From Actinomycetales bacterium (GTDB lineage Bacteria > Actinomycetota > Actinomycetes > Actinomycetales > Dermatophilaceae), in NCBI GenBank assembly GCA_016710645.1, contig JADJVI010000020.1, positions 1 to 64,000 of the forward strand: 64,000 nucleotides of DNA. Reading direction: 5' to 3'. Positions 8,745-17,307 of this stretch are shown here, piece after piece. The position numbers and the translations under genes are program-made. The first letter of the stretch is position 1, and each line of letters starts with the position of its first letter. The notes below the pieces were generated by a model, which searched no databases, had not been told where the DNA came from, and saw only the letters and a program-made list of their open reading frames with translations.

Positions 8745-10646
8745 CTACAGGTAGTGCCGCTGGTCGGCTTTGCCGACCAGATACTCCGCGTATGCCGTGC
8801 GCGTGCTGTCCAACTCGGACACCTGCGACACCGGCACGTCCCACCAGGCCGAGCTAGGCGGGTTGGGCCCCATCCGGTCGGTCTCGATGTAGAGCGCGGT
8901 CGTGCGGTCGGAGGCCACGGCCTTGGCGTAGTTCTCGCGGAACTCGGCGATCGTCGCGCAGCGCAGCACGTCGGCGCCCCAGCTCGCGGCATTGGCGGCC
9001 AGGTCGAAGGGCGCATAGTCGCCGTCGAGCCGTCCGGTCGACCGGTTGCGCATCCGGTAGCTCGTGCCGAAACGTTGAGACCCGCGCGACTCGGACAGCC
9101 CTCCGATAGAAGCGAATCCGTGGTTCTGCAGCAACACGAGGATGACCTTGAGGCCCTCCGAGACGATGGTCGCGATCTCCATCGGCATCATCTGGTAGGT
9201 GCCGTCCCCGACGATGGCGACGACTTGGTGCTCGTCACCGACGGCGAGCTTGACGCCCAACGCCGCAGGGATCTCGTAGCCCATGCAGGAGTAGGCGTAC
9301 TCCACGTGATACTGCTCGGGAGTCGTTGCGCGCCACAGACATTGCAGGTCACCGGGCATCGAACCGGCCGCATTGATGAGCACGTCCTGCGGCCCCATGA
9401 GCTCGTTGAGCGCGCCGAAGACCTCGGTCTGGGCCGGCAGCGGGGTCTGGTCACGGTGGTAGCACTCGTCGACGTCGCGCTGCCAGGCAGCGTCGAGGGC
9501 AAGGACCCGCTCCCGGTATGCCGGGTCGGTGCCCCACCCAGCCAGCGTCTCGGTGAGCGCGGTCAAGGCCTCCCGCGCATCGGCCACGAGCATGGTCGCC
9601 GAGTGCTTGGCGGCGTCGAAGCCGAGGGTGTTGACATTGACGAACCGCACGTCCGGGTTGGCGAAGATCGTGTGGCTGGCAGTGGTGAAATCCGAATAGC
9701 GCGTGCCGATCCCGATGACGACATCGGCCTCGCGCGCCAACGCATTGGCCGCCGAGGTGCCGGTCGAGCCGACCCCACCGACCGCGCTGGGGTGATCCCA
9801 GTTGATCGCACCCTTGCCGGCGTGGGTGTCGGCGACCGGGATGCCTGTCGCCGTGGCGAAGGCGCGCAACTGCTCGGCGGCCTCGGCATACACGACCCCG
9901 CCGCCGGCGACGACGAGCGGCCGGTTGGCTGAGCGGATGACCTCGACGGCCCGCGCGAGGGCAGCGGGCTCGGGCACCGGACGGCCGATGTGCCAGACCC
10001 GCTTGCGGAAGAGCGCGACCGGCCAGTCGAAGGCCTCGGCCTGCACGTCCTGCGGCAGGCAGATCGTCACCGCGCCGGTGTCCGCCGGGTCGGTGAGCAC
10101 CCGCATGGCGTTGAGCAGCGACGGGATGAGTTGCTCGGGCCGGTTGATCCGGTCGAAGAAGCGCGACACGGGCCGGAAGGCGTCGTTGACCGACACGTCG
10201 AGGGTGCCGGGGTCCTCGAGTTGCTGCAGGACCGGGTCGGGGAAGCGGGTCGCGAACTGGTCGGAGGGGAAGAGCAGCACCGGGATGCGGTTGGTCGAGG
10301 CCAGCGCCGCGCCGGTCACCATGTTGGTCGCGCCCGGGCCGATCGAGGTGGTGACGGCCATGGTCTGCAGGCGGTTGCGCTGCCGCGCGTATGCCGTGGC
10401 GGCATGCACCGCGCCCTGCTCGTTACGGGCCAGGAAGTAGGGCAGGTGTTCGTCGACCCCTTGGCCGGCCTCCGCCGCGAGTTGATCCTGGAGCAGCGCC
10501 TGTCCAACGCCGGCCACGTTGCCGTGCCCGAAGATGCCGAACATCCCTGTCACGAGCCGATATTCGACGCCGTCGCGCTCGGAGAACTGGTTGGCTAGGA
10601 ACCGCACCACGGCCTGGCCGACGGTCAGTCGCACCGCTTCGGTCAT
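8745..10646 (-). CDS. iolD: 3D-(3,5/4)-trihydroxycyclohexane-1,2-dione hydrolase
   Basis: A 633-residue thiamine-diphosphate enzyme that opens the ring of the diketo-inositol intermediate. It has the TPP-family architecture: N-terminal Pyr domain (ARNEQGAVHAATAYARQ), central domain (VVAGGGVVYAEA), and C-terminal PP domain with the metal/TPP motif GDGTYQMMPMEIATIVSEG...LLQNHGFASIGGLS, which is characteristic of IolD. The start at 10646 has GAGGA eight bases upstream. It follows the transaldolase-like gene by 19 bases and shares its operator-controlled promoter. Confidence 0.94.
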   Translation of the reverse strand: MTEAVRLTVGQAVVRFLANQFSERDGVEYRLVTGMFGIFGHGNVAGVGQALLQDQLAAEAGQGVDEHLPYFLARNEQGAVHAATAYARQRNRLQTMAVTTSIGPGATNMVTGAALASTNRIPVLLFPSDQFATRFPDPVLQQLEDPGTLDVSVNDAFRPVSRFFDRINRPEQLIPSLLNAMRVLTDPADTGAVTICLPQDVQAEAFDWPVALFRKRVWHIGRPVPEPAALARAVEVIRSANRPLVVAGGGVVYAEAAEQLRAFATATGIPVADTHAGKGAINWDHPSAVGGVGSTGTSAANALAREADVVIGIGTRYSDFTTASHTIFANPDVRFVNVNTLGFDAAKHSATMLVADAREALTALTETLAGWGTDPAYRERVLALDAAWQRDVDECYHRDQTPLPAQTEVFGALNELMGPQDVLINAAGSMPGDLQCLWRATTPEQYHVEYAYSCMGYEIPAALGVKLAVGDEHQVVAIVGDGTYQMMPMEIATIVSEGLKVILVLLQNHGFASIGGLSESRGSQRFGTSYRMRNRSTGRLDGDYAPFDLAANAASWGADVLRCATIAEFRENYAKAVASDRTTALYIETDRMGPNPPSSAWWDVPVSQVSELDSTRTAYAEYLVGKADQRHYL

Positions 10647-10665
10647 CGCTGTCGTCCTCACGCGC

Positions 10666-11736
10666 TCAGGGTGCCGGGACCAGGACGTCGCGCACCAGGT
10701 GGTCGAGTTCTTCGTCGGCGCCGAGGAACTGGCGCAGCGTCTTGCGGGTGGCCCCGAAGCTATCGAAATCCGCGGTGCACATCCCGTCGGGCTCGTAGGC
10801 CCGCACGAAATCGGGGATGGTCTGCAACGCCTCGACGATCTGCGGGTCGACAGGGTCATCCATCCGGGGAAGCGGGTCGTGACCACTGGCCTGGAACGTC
10901 TCCTGCCAGGCGAACGGCGGCGAGATGACGACGTCCCCGCCGATGAACTCGCTCCACTGCAACTGATTGCGGAAGGCGGCCGACAGCAGCCGCGAGCGAT
11001 ATCCGCGCTCCTGGAACACGGCATACGCGCGCTTGAAGGCCGCGACGCCAGCCCACTCCAGGTATGCCGGGTCGATGGCGATCCGGTCGCGCGCGACGAC
11101 CTCCTTGAGCCAGTCGTCCAGGCGCCCCACCATGATCGTCACGACATGCCCCATCCGCGACACGTCGTGCCCGGCGGCCTCCCTTGTGCGCATCCCGCGC
11201 TCGATCGCCTCGGCGGCAGCCAGGGCCTGCGGCACCGAGAACGACACGGTGACGTTGATCGACACCCCGCGGGCGACGGCATCTTCGATCGCGAGGATGC
11301 CGGTGTGGGTGGCGGGGATCTTGACGATGATGTTGGGCGCCAGCCCGGAGAAGTAGACGGCTTGGTCGGCCAGCGCCGTCGCGTCGCGGTGCAGCCGCGG
11401 GTCGGTCTGCATCGACAGCCGCCCGTTGTGTCCCTCGTATGCCGTGAACGCCGGCTCCAGCAGCCGAGCCGCCTCGACGGAGATCTCCTCGACGACCTGC
11501 CACCCGATCTGCGCCTCGGTGGCGGTCGGACGCTCCCCAGCGATCTCACGCATCCGGGCGGTCCAGCGCGGCAGGTCGGCCTTGATGCAGCTCACCGCGA
11601 TGACCGGGTTGCAGGTGGCCCCCACGGCCCCCCAGGCGATCGACTGGGCCAACTCGCGCGGGTCGGCCGAGTCGTTCCAGAGCGCGGTCGGGGTCGACTG
11701 CGTCATGGTGAGCAGCGGCGAGGCGCCTGTTGACAT
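10666..11736 (-). CDS. Transaldolase-family protein of the inositol cluster
   Basis: A 356-residue TIM-barrel protein of the transaldolase/FSA superfamily. The N-terminus TALWNDSADPRELAQSIAWGAVGATCNPVIAV matches the family, the barrel has SINVTVSFSVPQALAAAEAI, and NIIVKIPATHTG carries a lysine in the position expected for the Schiff base. GGAGGA directly precedes the ATG at 11736. It is first in a leftward operon with iolD and lies next to the GntR gene. The exact substrate is not deducible; a role in cleaving or rearranging sugar intermediates from inositol is inferred from context. Confidence 0.75.
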   Translation of the reverse strand: MSTGASPLLTMTQSTPTALWNDSADPRELAQSIAWGAVGATCNPVIAVSCIKADLPRWTARMREIAGERPTATEAQIGWQVVEEISVEAARLLEPAFTAYEGHNGRLSMQTDPRLHRDATALADQAVYFSGLAPNIIVKIPATHTGILAIEDAVARGVSINVTVSFSVPQALAAAEAIERGMRTREAAGHDVSRMGHVVTIMVGRLDDWLKEVVARDRIAIDPAYLEWAGVAAFKRAYAVFQERGYRSRLLSAAFRNQLQWSEFIGGDVVISPPFAWQETFQASGHDPLPRMDDPVDPQIVEALQTIPDFVRAYEPDGMCTADFDSFGATRKTLRQFLGADEELDHLVRDVLVPAP

Positions 11737-11807
11737 GTGTCCTCCACGGCGGTTGACGCGATGCGTCCTGGCGCGGGCACACAGCGCGCGTCGCGATTCG
11801 TCCTCTG

Positions 11808-11861
11808 ATCTAATCCCGCCTCTGACCCCTATGTCAATATGTTGTCCTAACAAAGTGACAA
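11808..11861 (-). promoter_or_regulatory. Promoter and IolR-type operator of the transaldolase-iolD operon
   Basis: Plus-strand positions 11842-11861 read TTGTCCTAACAAAGTGACAA, a dyad with TTGTC/GACAA ends. On the minus strand a TTGACA -35 (11832-11837) and a TTAGAT -10 (11808-11813) with an 18-bp spacer follow it. The operator contains TGTCCTAACA, which fits the KGWCHTRACA consensus known for the GntR-type IolR of Corynebacterium glutamicum. Confidence 0.65.
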
Positions 11862-11899
11862 CTGATCAGAATCCGAGAGGGTCTGAGGCCGGGTGAACG

Positions 11900-12637
11900 T
11901 CAGCGCTCGTGGACGGTGACGTCGAACGCGTACTGGTCGTAGCGGTAGCAGTGGTCGCCGTATTCGATGGCCACGCCAGCGGCGTCGTAGGCCTTGCGGG
12001 TCATCGTCAGCAGCGGGTCGCCGGGCGACAGATCCAGGCGCTTGCGCTCGATCGACCGGGGACGCCGGGCGCCGATGGTCTGGTGGGCCACGACGGGGCG
12101 CACGCCGCGGGTGAGCAGCACGGCATACAGGCTGCCGCCCGCGAGATCCTCGGAGCTGATGTCGTTGAACTGCGGCGGGAGCCAGTTGTGCATGAGCGCG
12201 GTGGGGATATCGCCGGCCAGGCGCAGCCGCTCGACATAGAACAGCGGGGTGTCGGGGGGCAGGTTAAGTGCCGCTGCCGCACGCGGATTGACGGTATGCC
12301 GGTCCAGGTCGAGCACTCGGGTGATCGGCTTGCGACCCTTGCGCTGCATGTCCTCGAAGAGGCTGGTCAGCTCGTCGCGACGGTGGATGACCTCGCTTGC
12401 GACGGCGGTGCCGACCCCCCGGCGGCGCACGAGCAGGCCGCGGTTGACGAGTTCGGCGATCGCGCGCCGGACCGTGGGGCGGGACAGGTCCAGGCGCTCG
12501 GCGAGCGCGAGTTCGTTCTCGAACGGATCTCCCGGAGCCAACGTGCCGTCCTCGATGGCCGCGGTGAGCTGCTCCGCGAGCTGGTGATACAGCGGCACGG
12601 GACTAGCGCGATCAATGAGCACTGGGATTTGTCTCAC
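11900..12637 (-). CDS. iolR: GntR/HutC-family regulator, probable inositol repressor
   Basis: 245 residues. The N-terminal GntR winged helix spans about residues 10-75 (PLYHQLAEQLTAAIEDGTLA, LSRPTVRRAIAELVNRGLLV, RRRGVGTAVA). It is followed by a UTRA ligand-binding domain (residues ~95-235, with PLFYVERLRLAGDIPTALMH and DPLLTMTRKAYDAAGVAIEY). It sits between the leftward transaldolase-iolD operon and the rightward iolC operon. Four promoters in the cluster share one operator, so it is the obvious candidate to bind them. Its own start is only ~46 bases from the operator at 12683, which suggests autoregulation. The symbol rests on context and motif match rather than on a binding test. Confidence 0.75.
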   Translation of the reverse strand: MRQIPVLIDRASPVPLYHQLAEQLTAAIEDGTLAPGDPFENELALAERLDLSRPTVRRAIAELVNRGLLVRRRGVGTAVASEVIHRRDELTSLFEDMQRKGRKPITRVLDLDRHTVNPRAAAALNLPPDTPLFYVERLRLAGDIPTALMHNWLPPQFNDISSEDLAGGSLYAVLLTRGVRPVVAHQTIGARRPRSIERKRLDLSPGDPLLTMTRKAYDAAGVAIEYGDHCYRYDQYAFDVTVHER

Positions 12638-12682
12638 AGGATGAGCTTATGTGAGGACGGGGAAAAGGTCACGGAAAGCAAA

Positions 12683-12725
12683 TGTCCTAACAAATCTTGA
12701 CTCTCCGGCGAGCGTGCGGCACGCT
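12683..12725 (+). promoter_or_regulatory. Operator and leaderless promoter of iolC
   Basis: TGTCCTAACA at 12683-12692 is followed by a TTGACT -35 (12697-12702), a 17-bp spacer and a CACGCT -10 (12720-12725), six bases before the ATG at 12732. There is no ribosome binding site. The right half of the operator (CTTGAC) is weaker than in the other sites. It may also control the divergent GntR gene. Confidence 0.6.
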
Positions 12726-12731
12726 GGCGTC

Positions 12732-13694
12732 ATGACCCCGCAGTCCTTCGACGTCGTCTGCATCGGGAGGGTCGGCGTCGACCTCTACCCGATGGACACC
12801 GGCGTGGGGCTGGAGGACGTGCGGACCTTTGGCAAGTTCCTCGGGGGCAGTGCGACCAATGTGTCGGTGGCGGTGGCGCGCTATGGCCACACCTCGGCGA
12901 TCATCACCCGCACTGGCGACGACCCGTTCGGCCGGTTCATCACGCGGGCGCTGGAGGAGCTGGGGGTGAACACGGATTTCGTCGGCATCGACCCGTGGCT
13001 GCCGACGCCGGTCACGTTTTGCGAGCTGTTCCCGCCGGATCATTTCCCGCTGTACTTCTACCGCTACCCCCAGGCGCCCGACCTGCGGATCGCCCCCGAG
13101 CAGATCCCTCCGGTGGCGGTCAGCGAGAGCAAGGTCTTCTGGGCCACCCTGACTGGCCTGTCTGCCGAGCCGAGCCGCACCGCCCATGCCGTCGCCTGGG
13201 GGATGCGCGGCCGCAAGGCCCACACCGTGCTCGACCTGGATTATCGGCCGATGTTCTGGGTCCACGAGTCCGACGCCACCCGGGCCGCCGACGCTGCCCT
13301 CGACTGCGCGACCGTCGCGATCGGCAATATCGAGGAGTGCCGGGTCGCGGTCGGCGAGACCGACCCCGAGCGCGCTGCACGCGCGCTGCTCGACCGGGGG
13401 GTCGACCTCGCCATCGTCAAGCAGGGCCCGCGCGGAGTCCTCGCGATGACCTCCGACGAGCGCTTCGAGTGCCCGCCGACTCCGGTCGATGTCGTCAACG
13501 GCCTCGGCGCCGGGGATGCCTTCGGCGGCGCGGTCTGCCACGGCCTGCTGGCCGGCTGGGGCTTGCCCGAGCTCATCCGCTTCGGCAGCGCTGCCGGTGC
13601 CGTCGTGGCCGGCCGGTTGGAGTGCTCCACTGCCATGCCGACCGAGGCCGAGGTCCGCGAGCTGATGGCCCGAGTGGATCGGGGCGGCCGGTGA
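12732..13694 (+). CDS. iolC: 5-dehydro-2-deoxygluconokinase
   Basis: 320 residues, a PfkB/ribokinase-family sugar kinase that phosphorylates 2-deoxy-5-keto-gluconate. Motifs are FDVVCIGRVGVDLYP, FGKFLGGSATNVSVAVAR (sugar-binding GG motif) and VVNGLGAGDAFGGAVCHGLL, with the catalytic Asp in GAGDAF. The start at 12732 probably opens a leaderless mRNA. The stop overlaps the next start by GTGA, so translation is likely coupled. First gene of the rightward iolC operon. Confidence 0.92.
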   Translation: MTPQSFDVVCIGRVGVDLYPMDTGVGLEDVRTFGKFLGGSATNVSVAVARYGHTSAIITRTGDDPFGRFITRALEELGVNTDFVGIDPWLPTPVTFCELFPPDHFPLYFYRYPQAPDLRIAPEQIPPVAVSESKVFWATLTGLSAEPSRTAHAVAWGMRGRKAHTVLDLDYRPMFWVHESDATRAADAALDCATVAIGNIEECRVAVGETDPERAARALLDRGVDLAIVKQGPRGVLAMTSDERFECPPTPVDVVNGLGAGDAFGGAVCHGLLAGWGLPELIRFGSAAGAVVAGRLECSTAMPTEAEVRELMARVDRGGR

Positions 13695-14581
13695 CGCGGC
13701 GCCGTCCCGACACCGCTGCGCTCACGCGCCGTCGAATCGCCCAACCCGGCGCCATCGCCGCGGCCTGGGCCGCGCGCGCGCCCGCCACTCCGTCGAGCGA
13801 TCACCGCCTCATGATCATCGCGGCCGACCACCCCGCCCGCGGGGCGTTCGGCGTGCGGGACAACCCCCGCGCGATGGCCTCTCGGCCCGACCTGCTCGGG
13901 CGGCTGGCGGAGGCGCTGGCCCGGCCTGGTGTCGACGGGGTGCTCGGCACCGCCGACGTCCTGGAAGACCTCCTGCTCATGGGCTGCCTCGACGGCAAGC
14001 TGGTCATCGGCTCGATGAACCGCGGCGGTCTGCAAGGAGCGAGCTTCGAGCTGGACGATCGCTTCACGGCATACGACGCTGCGACGATCACCCGGCTGGG
14101 ACTGGACGGTGGCAAGGTCCTGGCCCGTATCGGCCTACAGGACGCCGGGTCGGTGGCCACCCTGGAGGCCGGCGGCCGCGCTGTCACCGAGCTCGCGTCG
14201 GCCGGTCGGATGGCCATGGTCGAGCCATTCCTGTCGGTGCGCAGCGAGGGGAGGGTCGTCAACCTGCTCGATCCGGACTCGGTCATCACCTCGATGCACA
14301 TCGCCTCTGGGCTCGGCGCGACGAGCGCCCACACCTGGCTCAAGGTGCCCGTCGTCGACGACATGCATCGCGTGCTCGACGCGACGACGCTGCCCACGCT
14401 GCTGCTCGGCGGCGACCCGACCGGCGACCCCGTTGACACCTACCGTGCCTGGGCCGACGCCCTCGCGCACCCGTCCGCGGCCGGTCTGGTCGTGGGGCGC
14501 TCGCTGCTCTATCCCCGCGGCGACGAGGTCAGCTCCGCCGTCGACACTGCCGCCGCCCTCGTCCATGGAGGTCCCCGATGA
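13691..14581 (+). CDS. Cgl0159-type (beta/alpha)8-barrel aldolase-like protein
   Basis: 296 residues from the GTG that overlaps the iolC stop. It resembles the barrel protein found beside iolC and iolB in Corynebacterium inositol clusters. Readable landmarks are MIIAADHPARGAFGV, VLEDLLLMGCLDGKLVIGSM, a repeated pattern of beta strands, and LKVPVVDDMHRVL with a candidate Schiff-base lysine, then PTLLLGGDP. It most likely does the aldolase step on the 5-keto-2-deoxygluconate phosphate made by IolC, since no IolJ gene is seen elsewhere in the window. That assignment is inference from position. Confidence 0.7.
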   Translation: MTRRRPDTAALTRRRIAQPGAIAAAWAARAPATPSSDHRLMIIAADHPARGAFGVRDNPRAMASRPDLLGRLAEALARPGVDGVLGTADVLEDLLLMGCLDGKLVIGSMNRGGLQGASFELDDRFTAYDAATITRLGLDGGKVLARIGLQDAGSVATLEAGGRAVTELASAGRMAMVEPFLSVRSEGRVVNLLDPDSVITSMHIASGLGATSAHTWLKVPVVDDMHRVLDATTLPTLLLGGDPTGDPVDTYRAWADALAHPSAAGLVVGRSLLYPRGDEVSSAVDTAAALVHGGPR

Positions 14582-15480
14582 TCCAGTGGTTCCGCCCCGC
14601 GGGCTCCAGCCCGGACCCGCAGTGGGACGTCAAGATCGCGCCCGGCGACCCCGGGTGGGAGCACACCGGCCTGTATGCCGTGACCCTCGCTCCCGACGAG
14701 TCCCGCACCGTCGAGACCGGCGACTGCGAGTGGATCGTGCTGCCGCTGTCGGGGGCTGCGGTCGTCGACGTTGCGGGGGAGCGCATCGAGCTGACCGGTC
14801 GGCCGGAAGTCTTCGCCGGGCCGACCGATCTCGCATATATCCCGCGCGATAGCTCGTTCGTCGTGACGAGTCCCGCGGGTGGTCGGATCGCGTTGCCGTT
14901 CGCGCGCGCGGCTACCGCCCAGCCGGTATGCCGGGTGCCCGCCGCCGCGGTGCCCGTCGAGTTGCGGGGTGCCGGCTCCTGCTCCCGGCAGGTCAACAAT
15001 TTCGGCACTCCCGGTGTGCTGCAAGCGGATTCGATCATCGCGTGCGAGGTCATCACGCCGGCCGGCAACTGGTCGTCCTACCCGCCGCACAAGCACGACG
15101 AGGACCGGCCCGGCTGTGAGTCTGCCCTCGAAGAGATCTACTACCTCGAAATCCGTTCTGCAGGAGGCGCGTCGGGGGCTGGTGTTGCCGATCGGGTTGA
15201 TCGTGGGGCAGATCCGATCGGCTACCTGCGCAACTACGGCACGACGGACCGGCCGATCGACACCCTGCAGGAGGTCCGCTCGGGCGATGTCGTGCTCATC
15301 CCGCATGGCTGGCATGGGCCGGCGATGGCGCCGCCGGGATATGACATGTACTACCTCAACGTCATGGCCGGCCCCGGTGCAGAACGTGCCTGGGTCATCT
15401 GCGACGACCCCGCCCATGCCTGGGTCCGGGGGACGTGGCTCGACCAGCCGGTCGACCCGCGGCTGCCGATGCGCGGCTGA
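14578..15480 (+). CDS. iolB: 5-deoxy-glucuronate isomerase
   Basis: 300 residues, two cupin domains. Converts 5-deoxyglucuronate to 2-deoxy-5-keto-gluconate. The metal site is visible as WSSYPPHKHDED and EEIYYLEI in the second cupin, with further ligand candidates at GWHGPAMAPPGYDMYYLNVMAGP; the protein ends with a DPRLPM tail. The ATG overlaps the stop of the preceding aldolase-like gene (ATGA). A GTATGCCG octamer inside it is read as QPVCRVP. Confidence 0.93.
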   Translation: MIQWFRPAGSSPDPQWDVKIAPGDPGWEHTGLYAVTLAPDESRTVETGDCEWIVLPLSGAAVVDVAGERIELTGRPEVFAGPTDLAYIPRDSSFVVTSPAGGRIALPFARAATAQPVCRVPAAAVPVELRGAGSCSRQVNNFGTPGVLQADSIIACEVITPAGNWSSYPPHKHDEDRPGCESALEEIYYLEIRSAGGASGAGVADRVDRGADPIGYLRNYGTTDRPIDTLQEVRSGDVVLIPHGWHGPAMAPPGYDMYYLNVMAGPGAERAWVICDDPAHAWVRGTWLDQPVDPRLPMRG

Positions 15481-15621
15481 ACGTTGGTCGGGCTCGACGC
15501 CCAGCGTCCTGCCGGGGCCATCGCTCAGGAATTCGGGCCCCGCCGTGAGAGGCTGGCGCTTCCCACCCAGCTACGTTAATATGTAAGCACAAAGTCACGT
15601 CGATCGTTCAGGAGCTTCTTG

Positions 15622-17121
15622 ATGAGCACGCCCCGTCGCATCACCCACCTGGTCGGGCACACCCCGTGGGAGGGCACCGCGGAGCGCACCGGAGACGTCT
15701 TCAACCCGGCCACCGGCGAGGTGACGGGAAAGGTCGACTTCGCCAGCGCCGCGGTCGTCGGGGATGTCGTGGCCAAGGCATCCGCCGCCGCCAAGGAGTG
15801 GGGCCAGTCCTCGCTCACCCGCCGCACCCAGGTGCTCTTCGCCTTCCGGCAGTTGCTCAACGACAACAAGGAGCGCATTGCCGCCCTCATCACCGCTGAG
15901 CACGGCAAGGTCACCTCGGACGCCCTCGGTGAGGTCACCCGTGGCCTGGAGGTCGTCGAGTTCGCCTGCGGCATCCCTCACCTGCTCAAGGGTGGCTTCT
16001 CCGAGAATGTCTCCAACGCCGTCGATACTTACTCGATCCTTCAGCCGCTCGGCGTGGTCGGCGTCATCTCGCCGTTCAACTTCCCGGCCATGGTGCCGAT
16101 GTGGTTCGTGCCGGTAGCCGTCGCCTGCGGCAACACCGTCGTCATCAAGCCCTCCGAGAAGGACCCCTCGGCCGTCAACGCCGTGGCCGAGTTGTGGCGC
16201 GAGGCGGGCCTGCCCGACGGCGTCATGAATGTCGTCCACGGCGACAAGGAGGCCGTCGACGCGATCCTCGACGACCCACGCATCTCCGCGGTCTCGTTCG
16301 TCGGCTCGACCCCGATCGCGAAGTACGTCTACGAGCGCGGCACTCAGGCCGGCAAGCGCGTCCAGGCGCTCGGCGGCGCCAAGAACCACATGCTCGTGCT
16401 GCCCGACGCCGACCTCGACCTCGCTGCCGACGCCGCGGTCAACGCGGGCTTCGGCTCGGCGGGCGAGCGGTGCATGGCCATCTCCGCGCTGGTCGCCGTC
16501 GACACCATCGCCGACGAGCTCATCGCCAAGATCACCGAGCGGATGGCTTCGCTCAAGACCGGCGACGGCTCGCAGGGCTGCGACATGGGCCCGATCGTCA
16601 CGGCTGCCGCTCGCGACCGGATCGTCGGCTACATCGAGCAGGGCGTCGCGGCCGGCGCAACCCTCGTCGTCGACGGCCGGGAGACCGAGTTCCACGGTGG
16701 GGCGGACGGCTTCTTCGTGGGGCCCACCTTGTTTGACAGGGTCACGCCGGACATGTCGATCTACACCGACGAGATCTTCGGCCCGGTGCTCTCGGTCGTG
16801 CGGGTGCACAGCTATGACGAGGGCCTGGACCTCATCAACGCCAACCGCTACGGCAACGGCACGGCGATCTTCACCAACGACGGCGGCGCCGCCCGGCGCT
16901 TCCAGAACGAGGTGCAGGTGGGCATGGTAGGCATCAACGTGCCGATTCCGGTGCCGATGGCGTTCTACTCCTTCGGCGGCTGGAAGGACTCGCTCTTCGG
17001 CGACAGCCACGCCCACGGCATCGAGGGCGTCCACTTCTACACCCGCACCAAGGCGGTCACCCAGCGCTGGCTCGACCCCAGCCACGGCGGCATCAACCTG
17101 GGCTTCCCGCAGAACAAGTAG
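15622..17121 (+). CDS. mmsA: Methylmalonate-semialdehyde dehydrogenase (CoA-acylating)
   Basis: 499 residues, aldehyde dehydrogenase superfamily. Converts malonic semialdehyde from inositol breakdown to acetyl-CoA (the IolA reaction). Visible are the substrate-binding SPFNFPAMVPMWFVPVAVAC, the NAD motif FVGSTPIAKYVYERG, the catalytic Cys in GSAGERCMAIS, and SFGGWKDSLFGDSHAHG near the end, typical of MmsA/IolA. AGGAG precedes the ATG at 15622 by seven bases. It is 141 bases downstream of iolB and may have its own promoter. The transcript ends at a strong hairpin. Confidence 0.93.
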   Translation: MSTPRRITHLVGHTPWEGTAERTGDVFNPATGEVTGKVDFASAAVVGDVVAKASAAAKEWGQSSLTRRTQVLFAFRQLLNDNKERIAALITAEHGKVTSDALGEVTRGLEVVEFACGIPHLLKGGFSENVSNAVDTYSILQPLGVVGVISPFNFPAMVPMWFVPVAVACGNTVVIKPSEKDPSAVNAVAELWREAGLPDGVMNVVHGDKEAVDAILDDPRISAVSFVGSTPIAKYVYERGTQAGKRVQALGGAKNHMLVLPDADLDLAADAAVNAGFGSAGERCMAISALVAVDTIADELIAKITERMASLKTGDGSQGCDMGPIVTAAARDRIVGYIEQGVAAGATLVVDGRETEFHGGADGFFVGPTLFDRVTPDMSIYTDEIFGPVLSVVRVHSYDEGLDLINANRYGNGTAIFTNDGGAARRFQNEVQVGMVGINVPIPVPMAFYSFGGWKDSLFGDSHAHGIEGVHFYTRTKAVTQRWLDPSHGGINLGFPQNK

Positions 17122-17159
17122 CGCTCACCGGCGCCCGGGTCGGCTCACCCGGGGACAGT

Positions 17160-17195
17160 AGCGGCACGGCATACCCGGCGGTATGCCGTGCCGCT
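17160..17195. terminator. 15-bp hairpin built from two facing octamers
   Basis: AGCGGCACGGCATAC (17160-17174) and its perfect complement (17181-17195) are separated by CCGGCG. The arms contain CGGCATAC and GTATGCCG in facing orientation, 38 bases after the mmsA stop. It probably terminates the iolC-mmsA transcript. Confidence 0.65.
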
Positions 17196-17243
17196 CTGCT
17201 GTGTTCCCTGCATGGGGGCCGTCGCGGCGTGGCTCTTGGTCTA

Positions 17244-17272
17244 TTGACAGAACATTAGGACACTCCTAGGGT
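17244..17272 (+). promoter_or_regulatory. iolE promoter with overlapping operator
   Basis: TTGACA (17244-17249), a 17-bp spacer and TAGGGT (17267-17272) form a good promoter. The 19-bp operator at 17244-17262, whose complement is TGTCCTAATGTTCTGTCAA, covers the -35 and most of the spacer. A bound repressor would block RNA polymerase. Confidence 0.7.
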
Positions 17273-17307
17273 CGAACCAGACCCCATGATCGTCGAAAGG
17301 AAGCGCC

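Noticed and set aside
17160..17195. GTATGCCG as a Chi-like or FtsK-orienting (KOPS) site
   Set aside because: Copies are nearly balanced between strands over the whole window, whereas polar sites would be skewed to one strand.
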